Of a DNA stretch of 64,000 nucleotides, positions 1 through 20,959 are shown one piece after another. The position numbers and the translations under genes are program-made. Source of the DNA: Batillaria attramentaria (taxonomy: Eukaryota > Mollusca > Gastropoda > Batillariidae); the NCBI GenBank assembly GCA_018292915.2, contig JACVVK020000191.1, forward strand, positions 918,501-982,500, given 5' to 3'. The stretch's first letter is position 1. Each line of letters opens with the position of its first letter. The notes below the pieces were generated by a model that had not been told where the DNA came from, ran no database searches, and was given only the letters and a program-made list of their open reading frames with translations.

Positions 1-70
1 GTTTTCCGGGTTTCCAGTGCAGCGTCGCCGGTAGGGGATGTTGATACAAAGTAATGGTGCACTTAACCAG

Positions 71-141
<71 letters not shown>

Positions 142-917
142 CCATTGGGTTTGCAGAGGAATAGAGTCCTGCTGCTAACAAGGCAGCAATACATCATTAC
201 ATGTACTGTGAACTACAAAATAATACGCTCCACTGACACTTAAAATACTTTTTAAAAAAAAATAAAAACGTACCCCAGTGAAATTTACAGAGACTTTCTA
301 GTCAATATACATAGTAACTAACATATAATGATAGGTATCCCTCCATCTTAAAACCTGTCCTGCCTCCCTCCCCTCCCACACTCACCACAACAGGAAAATT
401 GCACAAACTTTACCTTCATGCTGTTTTTCATCTCATTACTGAACTGTTGGAGTTTAAACGGTTTACAAAAGCGGAAACCCCCCAACAGGAGGAAAGAAAT
501 CCCTGATATGGAGGCAGTAGTCAGTGAGCCATGTGGCTGACCTTGCCATAGTACTCTTTGAGACCAGTTCCTAACTGTTCATTCCATGATCTCTCACTGT
601 TGATTTTGTCCCCACTGGCTGACCTGCTTTTTGTCTAAAAGCAAACACATGCTTATCTACCTACCCGAAAGTAGCAAAACAATACTAATCTCATCAAGGC
701 CTTCCACCAAGCAAAATTTATTTGAAATGTGATGCACCCCCCCCCCCCCCCCCCAAAAAAAAAAGGAGGATCATACGAACTGACTGGTGCAATCAATCGT
801 TTACTCCCCCAGCCACCTAAGCAAAGGGTGCTGATAGTTATTACAAATATGAAAATGCAGCTTGCAAACCCTGCAATAATGATTAGTAGGACACATACAC
901 AGACACACACAGGAGAC

Positions 918-967
<50 letters not shown>

Positions 968-1440
968 TCTGTGCATACATGCACTGCATGTTGAAAATTC
1001 GCAAGTTTTTTATCTATGACCTCGTTGATATTTGTGAATCACTTGGTTATGGCGCAACGACGACTGACTTCTTCCATCCCAATCCTTACCTCCAGAGTCA
1101 AATCCTATCATCTCATGTTATCTGTCTCACAGTGTGTACAAGTACCGCCATAGCTGCTCAACTCAATGAGACACACCAAAACTGTCCCATGATCTCAGAT
1201 ACACTGATAATGATAACTGTGGCTGTGTGACACATCCCAGATGCTTGAATTCATCGTATATATATACTCTGTCCCAAATCAATCTTGAATGAATGCACTG
1301 AAACGTGATTTCTCACTGCAGTTGAAACCGGGATACTCCACCCTTTCCAAGGACGTAAAATATACGCAAATTCACCCACTTCTACACGTTAAAATAAGGA
1401 AATGTGTTGATTTTGCGGACTGAGTAACCAGGCTGTTTGC
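1..1440. other. Non-coding left end of window
   Basis: Holds a CA microsatellite (73-138), a C18/A10 tract (737-764) and a GA-rich run (911-966). No exon seen. Confidence 0.5.
73..138. repeat. (CA)n microsatellite
   Basis: Uninterrupted CA dinucleotides, about 33 units. Confidence 0.95.
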
Positions 1441-1558
1441 GGCTAGCGTACTGCCAGGCATTGGAAAGATACGGTTCGTGACCCTGCAAGGTAGCTGTGC
1501 ACTCACGTGTCGTCTGCTTCAGTGCTGATACCGGCTACTGTATGCAGCAAAGATAATC

Positions 1559-1937
1559 ATGGGAACAAACTGTCCCAGACTGCACAAACCCATCAAGACA
1601 TTCCCAAGTGTTTTAAAACAAACTTCGAGTACAGTGTCTTGGGGTAGAATGTGCCGTGTTTACTCTGGAATTGTGTCTAGTGGTGTCCAGTTACAAAACT
1701 TTGGTGAACTGAAAACGAAAACAAACATCGCTTCAGTGCGAAGTCGTGTTTTCTTGACGAAGCAAGTTTTCACGTGTAGTTTCAATGGTCGTTCCGTGAC
1801 AGAACAAGCCGCTGGGAAACTGGACATGCAAATACATAAAAAGAACGAGAAAAAGAAGAGTAAAACACCTTACCATTACGGGTGTACGTCGTTCACCTGG
1901 GGTAAAAATCACATGACGACTAAATTTAGAACACAAG
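1559..1937 (+). CDS. Candidate first coding exon of an unidentified gene
   Basis: An ATG in acceptable context (ataatcATGG) opens 126 codons starting MGTNCPRLHKPIKTFPSVLK, rich in K, S, T and R, and reaches a donor (ACACAAG|GTAGGT). A long low-acid N-terminus could be a mitochondrial presequence. No family is recognised and no following exon was found before the archease 3' end, so this may be chance. Confidence 0.2.
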
Positions 1938-2461
1938 GTAGGTAACTCTGAGGGCACGCGTCTCAATCTTTCTGGGGCACAAACTTACTATAAAATTCAC
2001 TTGTTAAAATTAATGGAAAGAAAACGTAAGATGCAACTCCATGCGCTCCCTTTTCTCAAAGCAGCAAGTTCATATGGACGAAATGGACGAGTTGTGGACC
2101 GTTCTGCAGTTTTTACTTGCCTGACGCAAGTGATCCCAAACCAAAACTGTTATTCTCTCCCTTGATGCACACAATGCCGATTACATTGTACCCAAAGATA
2201 TTTAGAGGGTGTTTATGTTACTTAAGAAGTGACGGGAATGCTAAATCAATTCACATCGTTGGCATGATTAAGTGGTAAATTACATCTGTCTTTCTTCAAA
2301 ACAAAGAAAGTTGTCCAAGGGGGGTAATCTGATAAGCCAGTGCGTCTGGCGCAGTGCCCGACACGCCACAACCTCTATAATATTATTATTATTATTTATT
2401 TTTATTTTTTTGGCTGCCACAACTCTTTGCCGACTCCAGTGGTGTTCCTCCCTGGTAATGG

Positions 2462-2870
2462 GTGGAATCCACGGAGGGCTCGGAAGTTGGGGCAATTTTT
2501 ATTATGCATGATGATGGAGATGAGGATGATGGTAAGATGATGCTATGGAGGTCTATGCCACATTTCACGCTTCCTGTCATAAATATCCCGGCATCAACCA
2601 GGCCCGGGAACTATGGCACCTGCGGTGCCAGCTGTGTAATCATCCACATCATAAGATGTGTCATACCAAGGGAAGCACCCCCAAAGTCGCACCGGTGAAG
2701 TGGGTGAATCTCGGCCGTGTGACAACAGCCTCCCCATTGAGCCCATAGCACACCCGCTCTGGGTAGGAGCCGACCTAGGTAGGAAAAATCCCGCTTGCCT
2801 CGGCTGGGACTCGAACCCGGGTCTCCCGGCCCATAGTCTGAAGTGCTAACCACTACACTGCGGGGGCCAG
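2462..2870 (-). mobile_element. tRNA-derived SINE, antisense
   Basis: On the minus strand a tRNA-like head (GTGTAGTGGTTAGCACTTC as A box, GGGTTCGAGTCCCAGC as B box) at about 2800-2870 is followed by a body of about 350 nt ending near an ATAATAAAA-like tail. The cloverleaf is degraded. Confidence 0.65.
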
Positions 2871-3446
2871 TTATAATATTATTCTTAAATGTCCAGCAGC
2901 TTTGAAAACTGCAAGTTTGAAGCGCAGAACAATATGCATGCCACACCGAGTATCATTTCACCAGGTCTACTGTCTTCATCTGGCAGGCACACAGACATGC
3001 ATGAGCGCGCAAACACACACACACTTCACATTAGTTGGCAGGTTCACGTTGCTGGCACACACACACACACACACACACACTCAGGCATTCACAGCTTTAC
3101 TCACGCAGGGCCCCATCTACACGCATTACAAAACCACAATTCGATCACTTCTGTACAATTAAATCTCTTTTCTGTTATGCAAAAAGGAACATGGTTGACA
3201 TAAAGGATGAATATGGGAATACACACACATCGCTCAAAACTTTGTGGTCATGTGTGAATTCTCTGGCATGAACACAGTGCAAAGATTCTTTCTGTGACAT
3301 TTTGAACAGTATGAAATGCAGTCACCAGTGACATAATCACAAAGCATATTCTTCTAAATCCACATGAATTCAAATGGGTGCACACTGTCTGAAAGTTAAC
3401 AATGAATTCAATGGTAATTCTGCAAAGATAGATATAAAACTGTAGA

Positions 3447-4945
3447 CTAGATGTCAATGATGACAAAAATGTCATTTTGTTCTGATTCTTGATGGACTTG
3501 CATGTTGGAGTATGTGATGGCTTTCACTTCTGTTCCCTGCAACCAAGAATTCCATTGATACAGATTAGTGGTGACTATTGTCAATGGCCTCATCAATGCA
3601 TTAATTATGTGCAATGATAATCATAAATGTACAATGTTTGGCAACAATATATGTTAGCAACAAATGAAATGGAAATTCTATCTAAATGGAGTTCATCAAC
3701 TGCTGATGGAAAATTCATATCAGACATCCGTTTTAGCAGCGATCATAACCTTGTTATCACTCATCCTGCATACGAACCATGAGACAAGACAGTATCAAAA
3801 TCTCCTGAAACCTGTCCGTAAGATGAAAGCCTTGTGCTACAGTACAGCCCTGAAAGTCTGATTTTTTTCCACACTAGCCTTTTGCTAGTGCCTCAAAATT
3901 TTTACTAACAAAACTAGAAAATCTACTAGCCAAATGTCAAAGTTTAAAAAGTTACAAGTCAACAAAAAAAAAATTCCTGCGTTCTTTCATTATACATGTA
4001 TCGATTTGCAGTGAAGAGTAATGCGAGCAGATGGAACAGTTCATCTTGTCCGCCTGCTCCAGGAATATTATTTCTTCCATCGCGGAAGAAACAAGCACAG
4101 CTCAGCTGCTGTTGGCGGCAAAGCTTTGGACAGGTAGGTGCCTCTGCCTCACGTGCATCTGAAGTTGACGGTTTGGTTGCTTTCAATTTGGTGTGCTTCA
4201 TGAATGCATGGCAGCTTCGAACAATGCTTCGCCGAATTCAGACTTGAAAGTAGCCAAGGGAAGTCGCTCATTCTTCGCTTCACTTTCCTGCTATGAGTGT
4301 GACACCGAAAAATCAACTTCGTTTTACCGCACTCACATCTGGTGAGTAAGTTTTTCACTTTACTCACCAGCAAGTGAAATACTTGCAACTTTCAGGGCTG
4401 TACTACAAAGCAAGTACGTGTGCACACCACACCAGAAATGTAATTTACACTGCCAACATCATTCTACAAATACAATCAGTGTCTTGATAAATGCTAGTTT
4501 ATAGACACATAGAATAAAATAAAATATTACCTGAGGGTGTTTAGAGATGTCAAATGTCTCTCCGTATCTGCAAAGCCAAAAAAAAAAAAAAAACAGGAAA
4601 AAAAAACACCTTAGTTTTGAAACAATTTCAGGTCAACCTGCCTTATTGCAATTATGGGTTTTTAAATGCAGTCAGGTGTGCAGCTACTAAAGATTTTTGT
4701 TTTTGTTTTGTAAACTTGTCTAAAAACAACTTCAGGATAATGTGAACATTTTCATGACAGCTCTTTTCTGTTTTAGTATAATAATAATGGGTATTTAAGG
4801 GACGCCCTCCCTCCCGCAGGAGCTCAGGGCGCCTTACAGTCAACACGCACTCACTCACACAGAAACCGAAACACACGCAACGTTCCTCCACACATTCATT
4901 TAACTACAAACACATAATGTGCAGCATCATACACGGCTTCCCCCG

Positions 4946-5009
<64 letters not shown>

Positions 5010-8000
5010 CCAGCAAGACGATGATGTGGCAACAGCTATTGGTTAGGGGCAGTGAAGAGGTTTGAACACACACACACACACACACACATACGCGCACACA
5101 CACACACATACATGCACACACACATACACACACAATCAAGCAGTATATGTACAATAAACCTTTTGGAACACTTTCTTACCCCTCTGCTTTGATGCGGAAG
5201 TTTTCTTTGTCAAATTCAACAATCTTTACCACCTGCAAAATAAAAAGATAAGACCTGCAGTCTTACAACTGAAAACAGAAACTGTCACAAAATGTACCAT
5301 GTGCATATATATATATCATATGTTTTTATTATTGTAAGAATCAAAGATATAAACCCAGTGAAAGTTGAGCGGATAATATCTTATGCTTTGGTACTAGCTT
5401 CACACCTAACCTGTTCCCACACACTTTCCTACATTACAAATGACAAAGCTGGTTCTATTACCCTACAGATGATGAAAGGTTCAACAGAGAATAAGAACAG
5501 GAACTCATCCAAGAAATGGAACAGCAGTGACAGCATATCCTCCCCTGCAAAGAAAGCAAAAACCAAAACAGAGGACTTATTGTTAATCAAACTCACTTTC
5601 ATCGGTTTGTGTAACTTAGGAAGTTGGTGGTAGTAACTTTAAGACCTGGCTGGGAGCTGGATGCCATGAAAATCACTTCATGGGGAACAGAGATAAATGA
5701 CATCTGATCAGCACGCCCTAATCCTCCTCCTCCTCCCCCTCCCACCTCCTGATGTTCATGCTATATTAAAAACTTTTTATTGCACGTGCATGCATGGTAT
5801 GTCCTAGAATAGACTGAATTATCAGTGTTCCCTGTGATTTAAAAATACAAGGGTTCTTGGGACCCTTTCTCCATATTTTTGGGGTCCTTTTGTAAATTGT
5901 ACATGTACGTGTTGCCATGTTTTTTTGTGGTCTGAAAGTCAAAACCATTTGTTGCTGTTGTTTACAAAAGCATTCAAGTAGGAGAGATGTATGTGAATTG
6001 TAGCGTGTCGGCCATAGTGAATCGGCAAGGTGAGGAACGCTTAACCATCATTAACAGCGCATTATGAGAGATCAAAAACGTGCGTCTCTGGTGACACACT
6101 GTTCTCAAATCTGTGCATCAACTTAAGAGTTTAGTGCGTACAAATACGCACACCTGTGCGTAATCGGGAACACTGATTATGTATGGTTTTACCTTCTGCT
6201 TCGATGGTGTGTACTCTGCGCATCTCCACACGGCTGATGTCAGTTGTCATGTAACTGAACATTGCCATGGCCACCTTAAATGTATAAAGTAGAAAATAAA
6301 ATACACTCTACAGCATGTCCTAAAAAAGTGAAACCCCACTCTTTAGTTTAACTGATAATAATAATAGCAACAACAGAGATACATCTCCAGCAGGCCCAAA
6401 ACGTTTACAAAAACTGTAATTACAGTAACAGTAAACCAATAACAATCCACATTCATGCAAATGAGAGAAGTGAACATACTGACTGACCAGACAGATTTGC
6501 AAGCCATTCAGAATCAAATGTTGAAGATGTATATTGTTTTGTTTTGTTTTGTTTTTATGCTGGCTTACATTACATTTGTTATTTTCAGTGAAACATCAGC
6601 TGCTATTGGCTTGAAAATCCTGACACAATAAACTGTAGTGTATTTTGCCCCAAGCTGCATAAGACCCACTGGGAAGACTGCTCCATATAAAATCCCTTCC
6701 ATTCTGGATGAAGGGAAGTAATTCTATACATTGTACACGTGCAGGCAGAGCATGTGTAAACATTCTTCAGTTGTATTCAAGTGTAGTATTCACAGGATAT
6801 GCCGAAGCCTCATTTGTCTGGCCATACACTAATAATTAAAATGATCTCAGTCCAGGCCGCACTCAAGGAGTTTTATCTGTGGGCATTTTTTTTTTTTTTT
6901 GGTTTGTTCTTTGCATTGTTTCACTTTGTGCACCATGGCATGAGGGTGTGTCATACATATCTGTGACAACAGATTAAAAATAACATAATGTCTAGGCACT
7001 ACATGCATCACTTACTTGTTCAAAGGACTCTTTCAGGTCATCTCCCCCTGATTGCTATGTTAAGGATACTGCATACATACTAGCTGTCATATTCAACTCA
7101 ATTCTGGAGCTTCCAAAAGTGGCCTACTTCTGCTTTCATAAACTTGATATACTAGTACATCAACATCACCCAAATTACCTGCTGCAAGTCGATAAGCGAT
7201 TGATCCATTTCGGAGTAAGGAATAATCTACTGACCAATAAATCTTGTTAACTCCTGCACATTTTCAATGACAGCTATACAAACGATCATGTTGGAAAAAA
7301 TAGAAGGAATTCGATCTTCTTCTTTTTTTAAACCTCTTTCTTAAATCTAACTTCACACGAAAGGATACAAGAATGCAATCTGAAATCCAAAGAAAGAGTC
7401 ATTGTAATATAGTCTTCATCTTATCTGCTTACGTGCTAGCTTCTTTACACACACAATTTCACCCACTATTCATAAAAGGAGGCCTTGCCAGCAAAGATGA
7501 CAAAAGCAAATCTGGACATACGTGTATTCCTGATAAGTATGATGAGGCTGGTATAACACCACAAAAGAATTTGAACTGATGCTGAATGCTTTTTAAACTG
7601 AAAAAGAAAAATATTTTTTGAAGCTATTAGTGAATGACAATGTTCTTGTAAGTTACTTTGTGAAAGGCACCCTTTACCATTTTTTTTTGTGAAGTGAAGG
7701 CTATTCTTTCTATTATTTTTATGTAAATGTACTTTTAGAAAGGTATACTCATATTTCACTCACTGGACATCTGCCGTGTGATCCAAATCTGCAACATAAA
7801 TCTTGTATGCAAAACGTCATTTGTATGGCGGCTGGCACATGCCGAAATGTGAAATAGCAGCAGTCTCCAATGGTAAAATTCGGCCATCAGAGATATCCAT
7901 TAAGCTTTAGAACATAAACTGTAAATAGGAAACGTTCCATCTATCTGTTAGACTGTAACTCTATATGTAACAACCCTCACATTCATATTTTATGTCAGGA

Positions 8001-8050
8001 ATTTCAGGGATTTCTCCCTCCTCGAGCAGACGGCCTTCTTCGTCCGCCAT
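3447..8050 (-). CDS. ZBTB8OS: Archease, [12 protein letters not shown] ligase cofactor, complete (9 coding exons)
   Basis: Archease activates the RTCB tRNA ligase complex by promoting guanylylation, supporting tRNA splicing and, in animals, XBP1 mRNA splicing. Minus-strand coding exons in order: 7981-8050, 7764-7788, 7369-7379 (11 nt), 7016-7047, 6193-6274, 5462-5544, 5180-5232, 4531-4567, 3447-3536. Lengths sum to 483 nt, giving 160 aa plus stop; the human protein is about 167 aa, from memory. All phases agree. Family landmarks seen: YLDHTADVQ near residues 24-32 (metal-binding Asp region), [11 protein letters not shown] in the middle, [15 protein letters not shown], and the C-terminal FVIIDI. 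The start ATG at 8050 sits in a strong context (GTTAAGTATGG) and gives an acidic N-terminus. The gene is head-to-head with SDHA about 2 kb away. Family assignment is firm; the microexon is inferred from phase, splice sites and the family sequence. Confidence 0.95.
4779..4845 (-). mobile_element. SINE 3'-end fragment, same family as 44.3 kb
   Basis: Minus strand reads GGCGCCCTGAGCTCCTGCGG, then GGGCGTCCC, and ends in an ATT tail, matching the copy at 44318-44400. It lies in an archease intron. Confidence 0.55.
4947..5133. repeat. Two (CA)n tracts in an archease intron
   Basis: CA runs at about 4947-5008 and 5066-5133, separated by unique sequence. Confidence 0.9.
7369..7379 (-). other. ZBTB8OS: 11-nt microexon of archease
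   Basis: The preceding exon ends with CA and the following exon starts with GG GGA GAT, so an exon of 3n+2 nt is needed to encode the family's Q-L-H-x-W. The 11 nt here (ATTGCATTCTT on the minus strand) complete the codons Q-L-H-S-W. They follow a strong acceptor (pyrimidine tract TCTTTCTTTGGATTTCAG) and precede a GT that starts a weak donor, GTATCC. In a hand scan of the two flanking introns no other match was found. Confidence 0.85.
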
Positions 8051-10004
8051 ACTTAACATCCAAGAGTGGTCTCTCTTGGCAAGCACTGTCCCGCGATGGC
8101 TCTAGGGTTAAGGTATTTGTATCGGCTTTCATAATTCGTCTGAGCAGAGACATAGACAGGTCACAGACATAGACATATCTATGTATCTGGTCTGTCGTTG
8201 CAAACACCAAAGGTTTAAAAAAAAAACTTTGAAAATTTGGATTTTTTTCCTGCAACACAAACTGATCCACAAAGTGGAATGAGTGTGCATGGCCGTATGA
8301 GTGAGTGTTTGGAATGTTTTATGTTTTTATGAGAGACCACAAAACAATGTTCCTCTTTTGGAAATTTAATAAATGTCTTATGTCTTATGTCTTATGATCA
8401 ATACCAGTAACCGTCGGCTTGACTTGCTCACTGCCGAGCCGGTTCAGTCAGTTCATTTCAACTGGCCGGGGTCAGCCGGCTCAGATGCCGGTGAAATTAG
8501 TCCCATTTTGAAACAGAAACTCCTTCAGGTGTCCTATATATTATGTCATGGTGTCTATACAATATCGTTGTCAGGAAGACTGAAGCCTGACTGCTTGGCG
8601 GCGAGTGGGGGTCCGGCCGTCTCACTGAGTGTAAACTGCCGGATCAGTTGATCATCAGTAACTTGAAAACTGAAAAAACAAAAAACAAAAAAACTTGAAC
8701 CGATGGATTCAGTCAAACTGATTTAACTGAAAGATTGCCTTACGGCCGTGAAGCCTTTGATAACTCCACACTGATTTCAGTTGATCAGTGTGGCATCACT
8801 GATCGAGTCAGTGACCTCTGATCCGCTACTGATTGATCGACCAAGTTACAGCCCTAAAAGTATAAGTAGTACTGTAGTAAGTAGTTCTGACTGCCAAGCA
8901 GTCGATGGCACACGCCAGGAATTAAGGGCTGACAAGCCATAGGACGTAAAGCTCAAACCATTCATTCACGGCATTGAGTTACACAACTTGCTGCCGCCGG
9001 AGCACCTGTTCCTGCACGTGCTTGGCGCTGGAACAACTGTCACTCTGCCAGCTGGAATCAATGTATTGTCGCTCCCGACTGCAGTGCAGCCATTACTGAG
9101 ACTGACCAGAACTTTTCTCCCCCCCCCCCCCAGTGCCCCCAACTCTTTGCCACATCCAGAGACCATACACAGACAAGTTCTATGTGGATAGTCTCTGCCA
9201 CATCCAGTGGTATTCCTCCCAGAGACCAGAACTAAAACGGTCGGCTGAGACGATCATCAGTCGTGAAGATGGCAGCCGCCACCCGCTAGCACTGAGCCAC
9301 CACATAAACAACGTAATCACAAACAACTGAGCGTTTGTTTTTTTTTGTTTGTTTGTTTGTTTTCGTGTGTGTGTGTGTGTGTGGGAGGGAAGGGAGGGGG
9401 AGGGAAGGTAGGGGGCGGGAAGAGGGGTCACTCAACACTCGGCACTGGTGGAGAGGTGGGCGAGTGGGCCGGTATGATTTTCAGTTTGTGCAAAACACCG
9501 TGACTACTTGTACGGCACAGGTATACACATGCCAAACCATTATATAGTACACAATTAGAAGCCTGAACTGGTAGTGAGACTGAATTTAATTTTCATGAGA
9601 CACTAATCAGTCAGTCCAAACTTGAAAAACGAAAACAACAAAAACCCCAGAAAGAAAGAAAAACGAAAACGAAATTTAATACTTCCTTCTTTCTAAGGAC
9701 AACTACTCTTCTACGACTATTTTTCATGCTAAATTTGCAGTTGTTTCCCCTAATAACAGGCAAATTGTGAAAAAGGGTCCAAGCGCATGTTTACATTGAT
9801 GTCATATAGGCTCTTTTTTCCAGATGGCAAGAGACCTTTCATTGATACGCTCCCTGAACATACCAAGCTACTTCAGCCCCTCGATCAGTTTAATGTAATA
9901 ACTCAGTGCATTCGTAACACAGCCGTGATGTATTATATTGTTTTATGAAAACGTTTCATTCGTAATCTTACTCTTTACGTAAAATCGCCCTTACATAAAA
10001 CGAA
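8051..10004. other. Intergenic region between archease and SDHA
   Basis: Shared 5' flank of the head-to-head pair. It contains a CAGT/CCGG-rich stretch (about 8400-8850), a repeated GCCACATCCAG phrase near 9150-9210 and a T/GT/G-rich tract (9340-9425). No coding exon seen. Confidence 0.5.
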
Positions 10005-10032
10005 CTGCGCATGCGTCGGCATTAAGTTCCGG
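10005..10032 (+). promoter_or_regulatory. NRF-1-like and ETS-like sites in SDHA core promoter
   Basis: CTGCGCATGCGT at 10005-10016 matches the palindromic NRF-1 site (YGCGCATGCGCR) apart from the last bases. TTCCGG at 10027-10032 is an inverted ETS/GABP core. Both lie 50-80 nt before the SDHA start codon. NRF-1 and GABP (NRF-2) sites are typical of vertebrate nuclear genes for respiratory-chain subunits; use in this animal is inference. No TATA box is seen. Confidence 0.6.
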
Positions 10033-10084
10033 TGCCAACAGAAAACCTAGCATTTGCAGAAGACAGCCTAAGCGAAAGCACACC

Positions 10085-18841
<8,757 letters not shown>

Positions 18842-19010
18842 ACACTCTCATTTCTTCTCAGGTAATGTTTTAGTAGTACAAGTTGTTATTATATGTGATG
18901 AGAATTGGTACAGCAGGTAATTCTTTTCTGCATTTTTAAAAAATCATCAAAGTATGTCAACAGGAGGGGAATGTACCATTCCCTAGTGATTTCACCGCAC
19001 TTGTTTCGTG

Positions 19011-19091
19011 AAAAAAAAAAAAGGGAGGGGGGGGGGGGGGGGGGGGGGGTGGGGGGGGGGGGGGGGGGGGGGGGGGAGGGGGGGGGGGGGG
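19011..19091. repeat. A/G homopolymer tract 3' of SDHA
   Basis: An A run then about 68 nt of nearly pure G with rare A or T; G-quadruplex-prone if transcribed. Confidence 0.9.
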
Positions 19092-19196
19092 CAGAGAGAA
19101 CACTTTTCAGTCCTGTTGTCTGTTTTAGTAGTTTTATTATGTAAAATCTGTTGGCATGTGTATTTTAACGTGGGATTTTGTTTTTACTTCTTGCAG

Positions 19197-19258
19197 GCAA
19201 AGTAACAAAAAAGACCGAAACCACAGGTGTTGGTGACTTTGATCAGGACGAGTCACAG
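19197..19258 (+). other. Unassigned exon-like segment downstream of SDHA
   Basis: A strong acceptor (TTTTTACTTCTTGCAG) precedes 62 nt that are open in one frame, reading KVTKKTETTGVGDFDQDESQ, followed by the donor CAG|GTAACA. Reading on past the donor meets a stop at once, as expected if it is spliced. It could be an SDHA 3' UTR exon, an alternative SDHA end, or an exon of an unrecognised gene. No family match is recognised. Confidence 0.35.
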
Positions 19259-20562
19259 GTAACACCTTCCAGTGGTATATGAACTGTAGCAGACATGGGT
19301 GGATGCATCTCACTCTTTTGGCAGTGTGATTTGGTTATTAGTCTGCCTTGGGTATTCTGTTCATGGGTGAGAATTTGGATCTTACTAGATTACCTGGTGA
19401 TGGAGACAGCCACAGCACCCTTGGTCAGTTTGGTTCAAGAGATACTCTCCATCATCCTGGAATTTCAACCTTACTTGATTTTGAGAATAGCTCTGGAGAC
19501 TTGGAGAAAGTGTGTCATCCCAAGTTGTCAAAGTTGAGTGTTTCTGAAGTTCCATGTTGGTGGAATGTGACTGCTTCGCACGGAGTGCTTTATCCAACAT
19601 TAGGCTTCGTCACTGGTACACATAACATGGATTTGTTGGTGCCATTGACCTCAGGTGACTCTGCTCACAATTACTTCCTTAGTTTTACAAAATAACTAAG
19701 TATTTGTTTATTTAATGTTATGTCTGTTGTTGATGTCATCATCCGCTCTGTAATGGAAATAGGCTTTCACTTCAGCGGGAAGTGCAAAGTAATGCTAAGA
19801 CTAAGAGGCATGGTACAGAAGGTTTGTGTGGCTGCATTCGACATATTGAGATGAATGGTGACGTGGGAAGGGCTTGCTGGGTACTTGATGTTGCGTATTA
19901 TGTCATTTTAAGGCTGATGAACAAAACAGCTTTTGAAATATTGCGAATGTAGATTGGTCTGTATATTTGACCTGTGTTGCAATTTGTTGAGAACACTTGT
20001 AAATGTGCTTTTCTGTACAGAACCCCAAGTAGTAAATAATGCTTCAATCATGAAATAAACAGTGCTGGACTTTGTAGATTTGTGGTCATGATCTGACCAG
20101 TTCTGCTTTATCACTGTTTCTTTCTTTGGCTGTGCTGTTTTCAAGATTGGTATGTGTAAGGAAGTCATAAAGCATATTTTTCACTACGCTCATGTCCAAG
20201 TTAAGGGACTTTGTGCACAATAATTCTACTAGTTGTAAGTTTCTTTACAAGATTACATGTCAGCTTTGTGAATGTCTGTATATGGACTTTTTGTTGTTTC
20301 CTGTTTGCATGAGGATGAATGTGTCTATGTCAGTGCTTTCAGACACATACAATTCCAAACACCGACACTAAAACACCACTGCACTCTTATTCTGTGAACA
20401 ATGAAGTGTACTAATCTACTGAGACTGTGAGAGGGAGAGAAAGTATCCACCGCATGTGAAACTTACTACATTTACCAAACACGGTGACAGATAAAAAGAA
20501 AATATGAAAGAAGAGAGCAGACGGAAATGTAACTGACAAAAACACCTTAGTCAGGTGCCAGA

Positions 20563-20708
20563 GTATTGAAACATGCCCAGATTCTGCTCCCCATGCTCGA
20601 ATGAACAAGCCTCAGGAAGAAGACCTGGACAACTTACTGGTCCAGTTCATGAACGAGGATGGCAAGTCCTCCATGGATTTCCTCTCGGACATGTACCATA
20701 GTAATTAG
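20563..20708 (+). other. Unassigned terminal-exon-like coding segment
   Basis: After a possible acceptor (CAGGTGCCAG) a frame reads through ETCPDSAPHARMNKPQ and then EEDLDNLLVQFMNEDGKSS, ending SMDFLSDMYHSN and a stop at 20706-20708. Acidic, amphipathic composition and clean codon use look like real coding sequence. Its entry phase (0) matches the exit phase of the 19197-19258 segment. The family is not recognised and a retrocopy fragment is possible. Confidence 0.3.
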
Positions 20709-20959
20709 TAGTAGGATTACTCAGCTGCACAATGTTTTAGCTTCTGATGGACCCAAACTTGTTCAATAGGAGCAAAGTAGAATAATTTTGTGGTGGATAC
20801 TTCATTTCTCTCTGTACAGTTCAGGTAAACGTACTCAACAGGTCAGTCAGTTTAGGGTGCACCAGAACTGGCTAAAAAGGATAAAACTGATGTCTTGGTG
20901 TGCATTCTGCAATAACTGAAGAAGCAGTATCCATGAACAGTATACATGTAATATATATG

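Larger units (their letters stand above)
18842..20060 (+). other. SDHA 3' UTR / flank with poly(A) signal
   Basis: The stretch after the SDHA stop holds a G-homopolymer tract, a potential spliced exon (19197-19258) and an AATAAA at 20054-20059 that is the likeliest SDHA polyadenylation signal. A donor-like CAG|GTAATG at about 18862 would allow a 3' UTR intron ending at the strong acceptor before 19197. Transcript data are needed to say which parts are UTR. Confidence 0.5.

Noticed and set aside
5292..5633. 113-codon plus-strand frame
   Set aside because: It overlaps archease exon 6193-5462 block in antisense (exon 5462-5544); the minus strand encodes the conserved LLFHFLDE segment.
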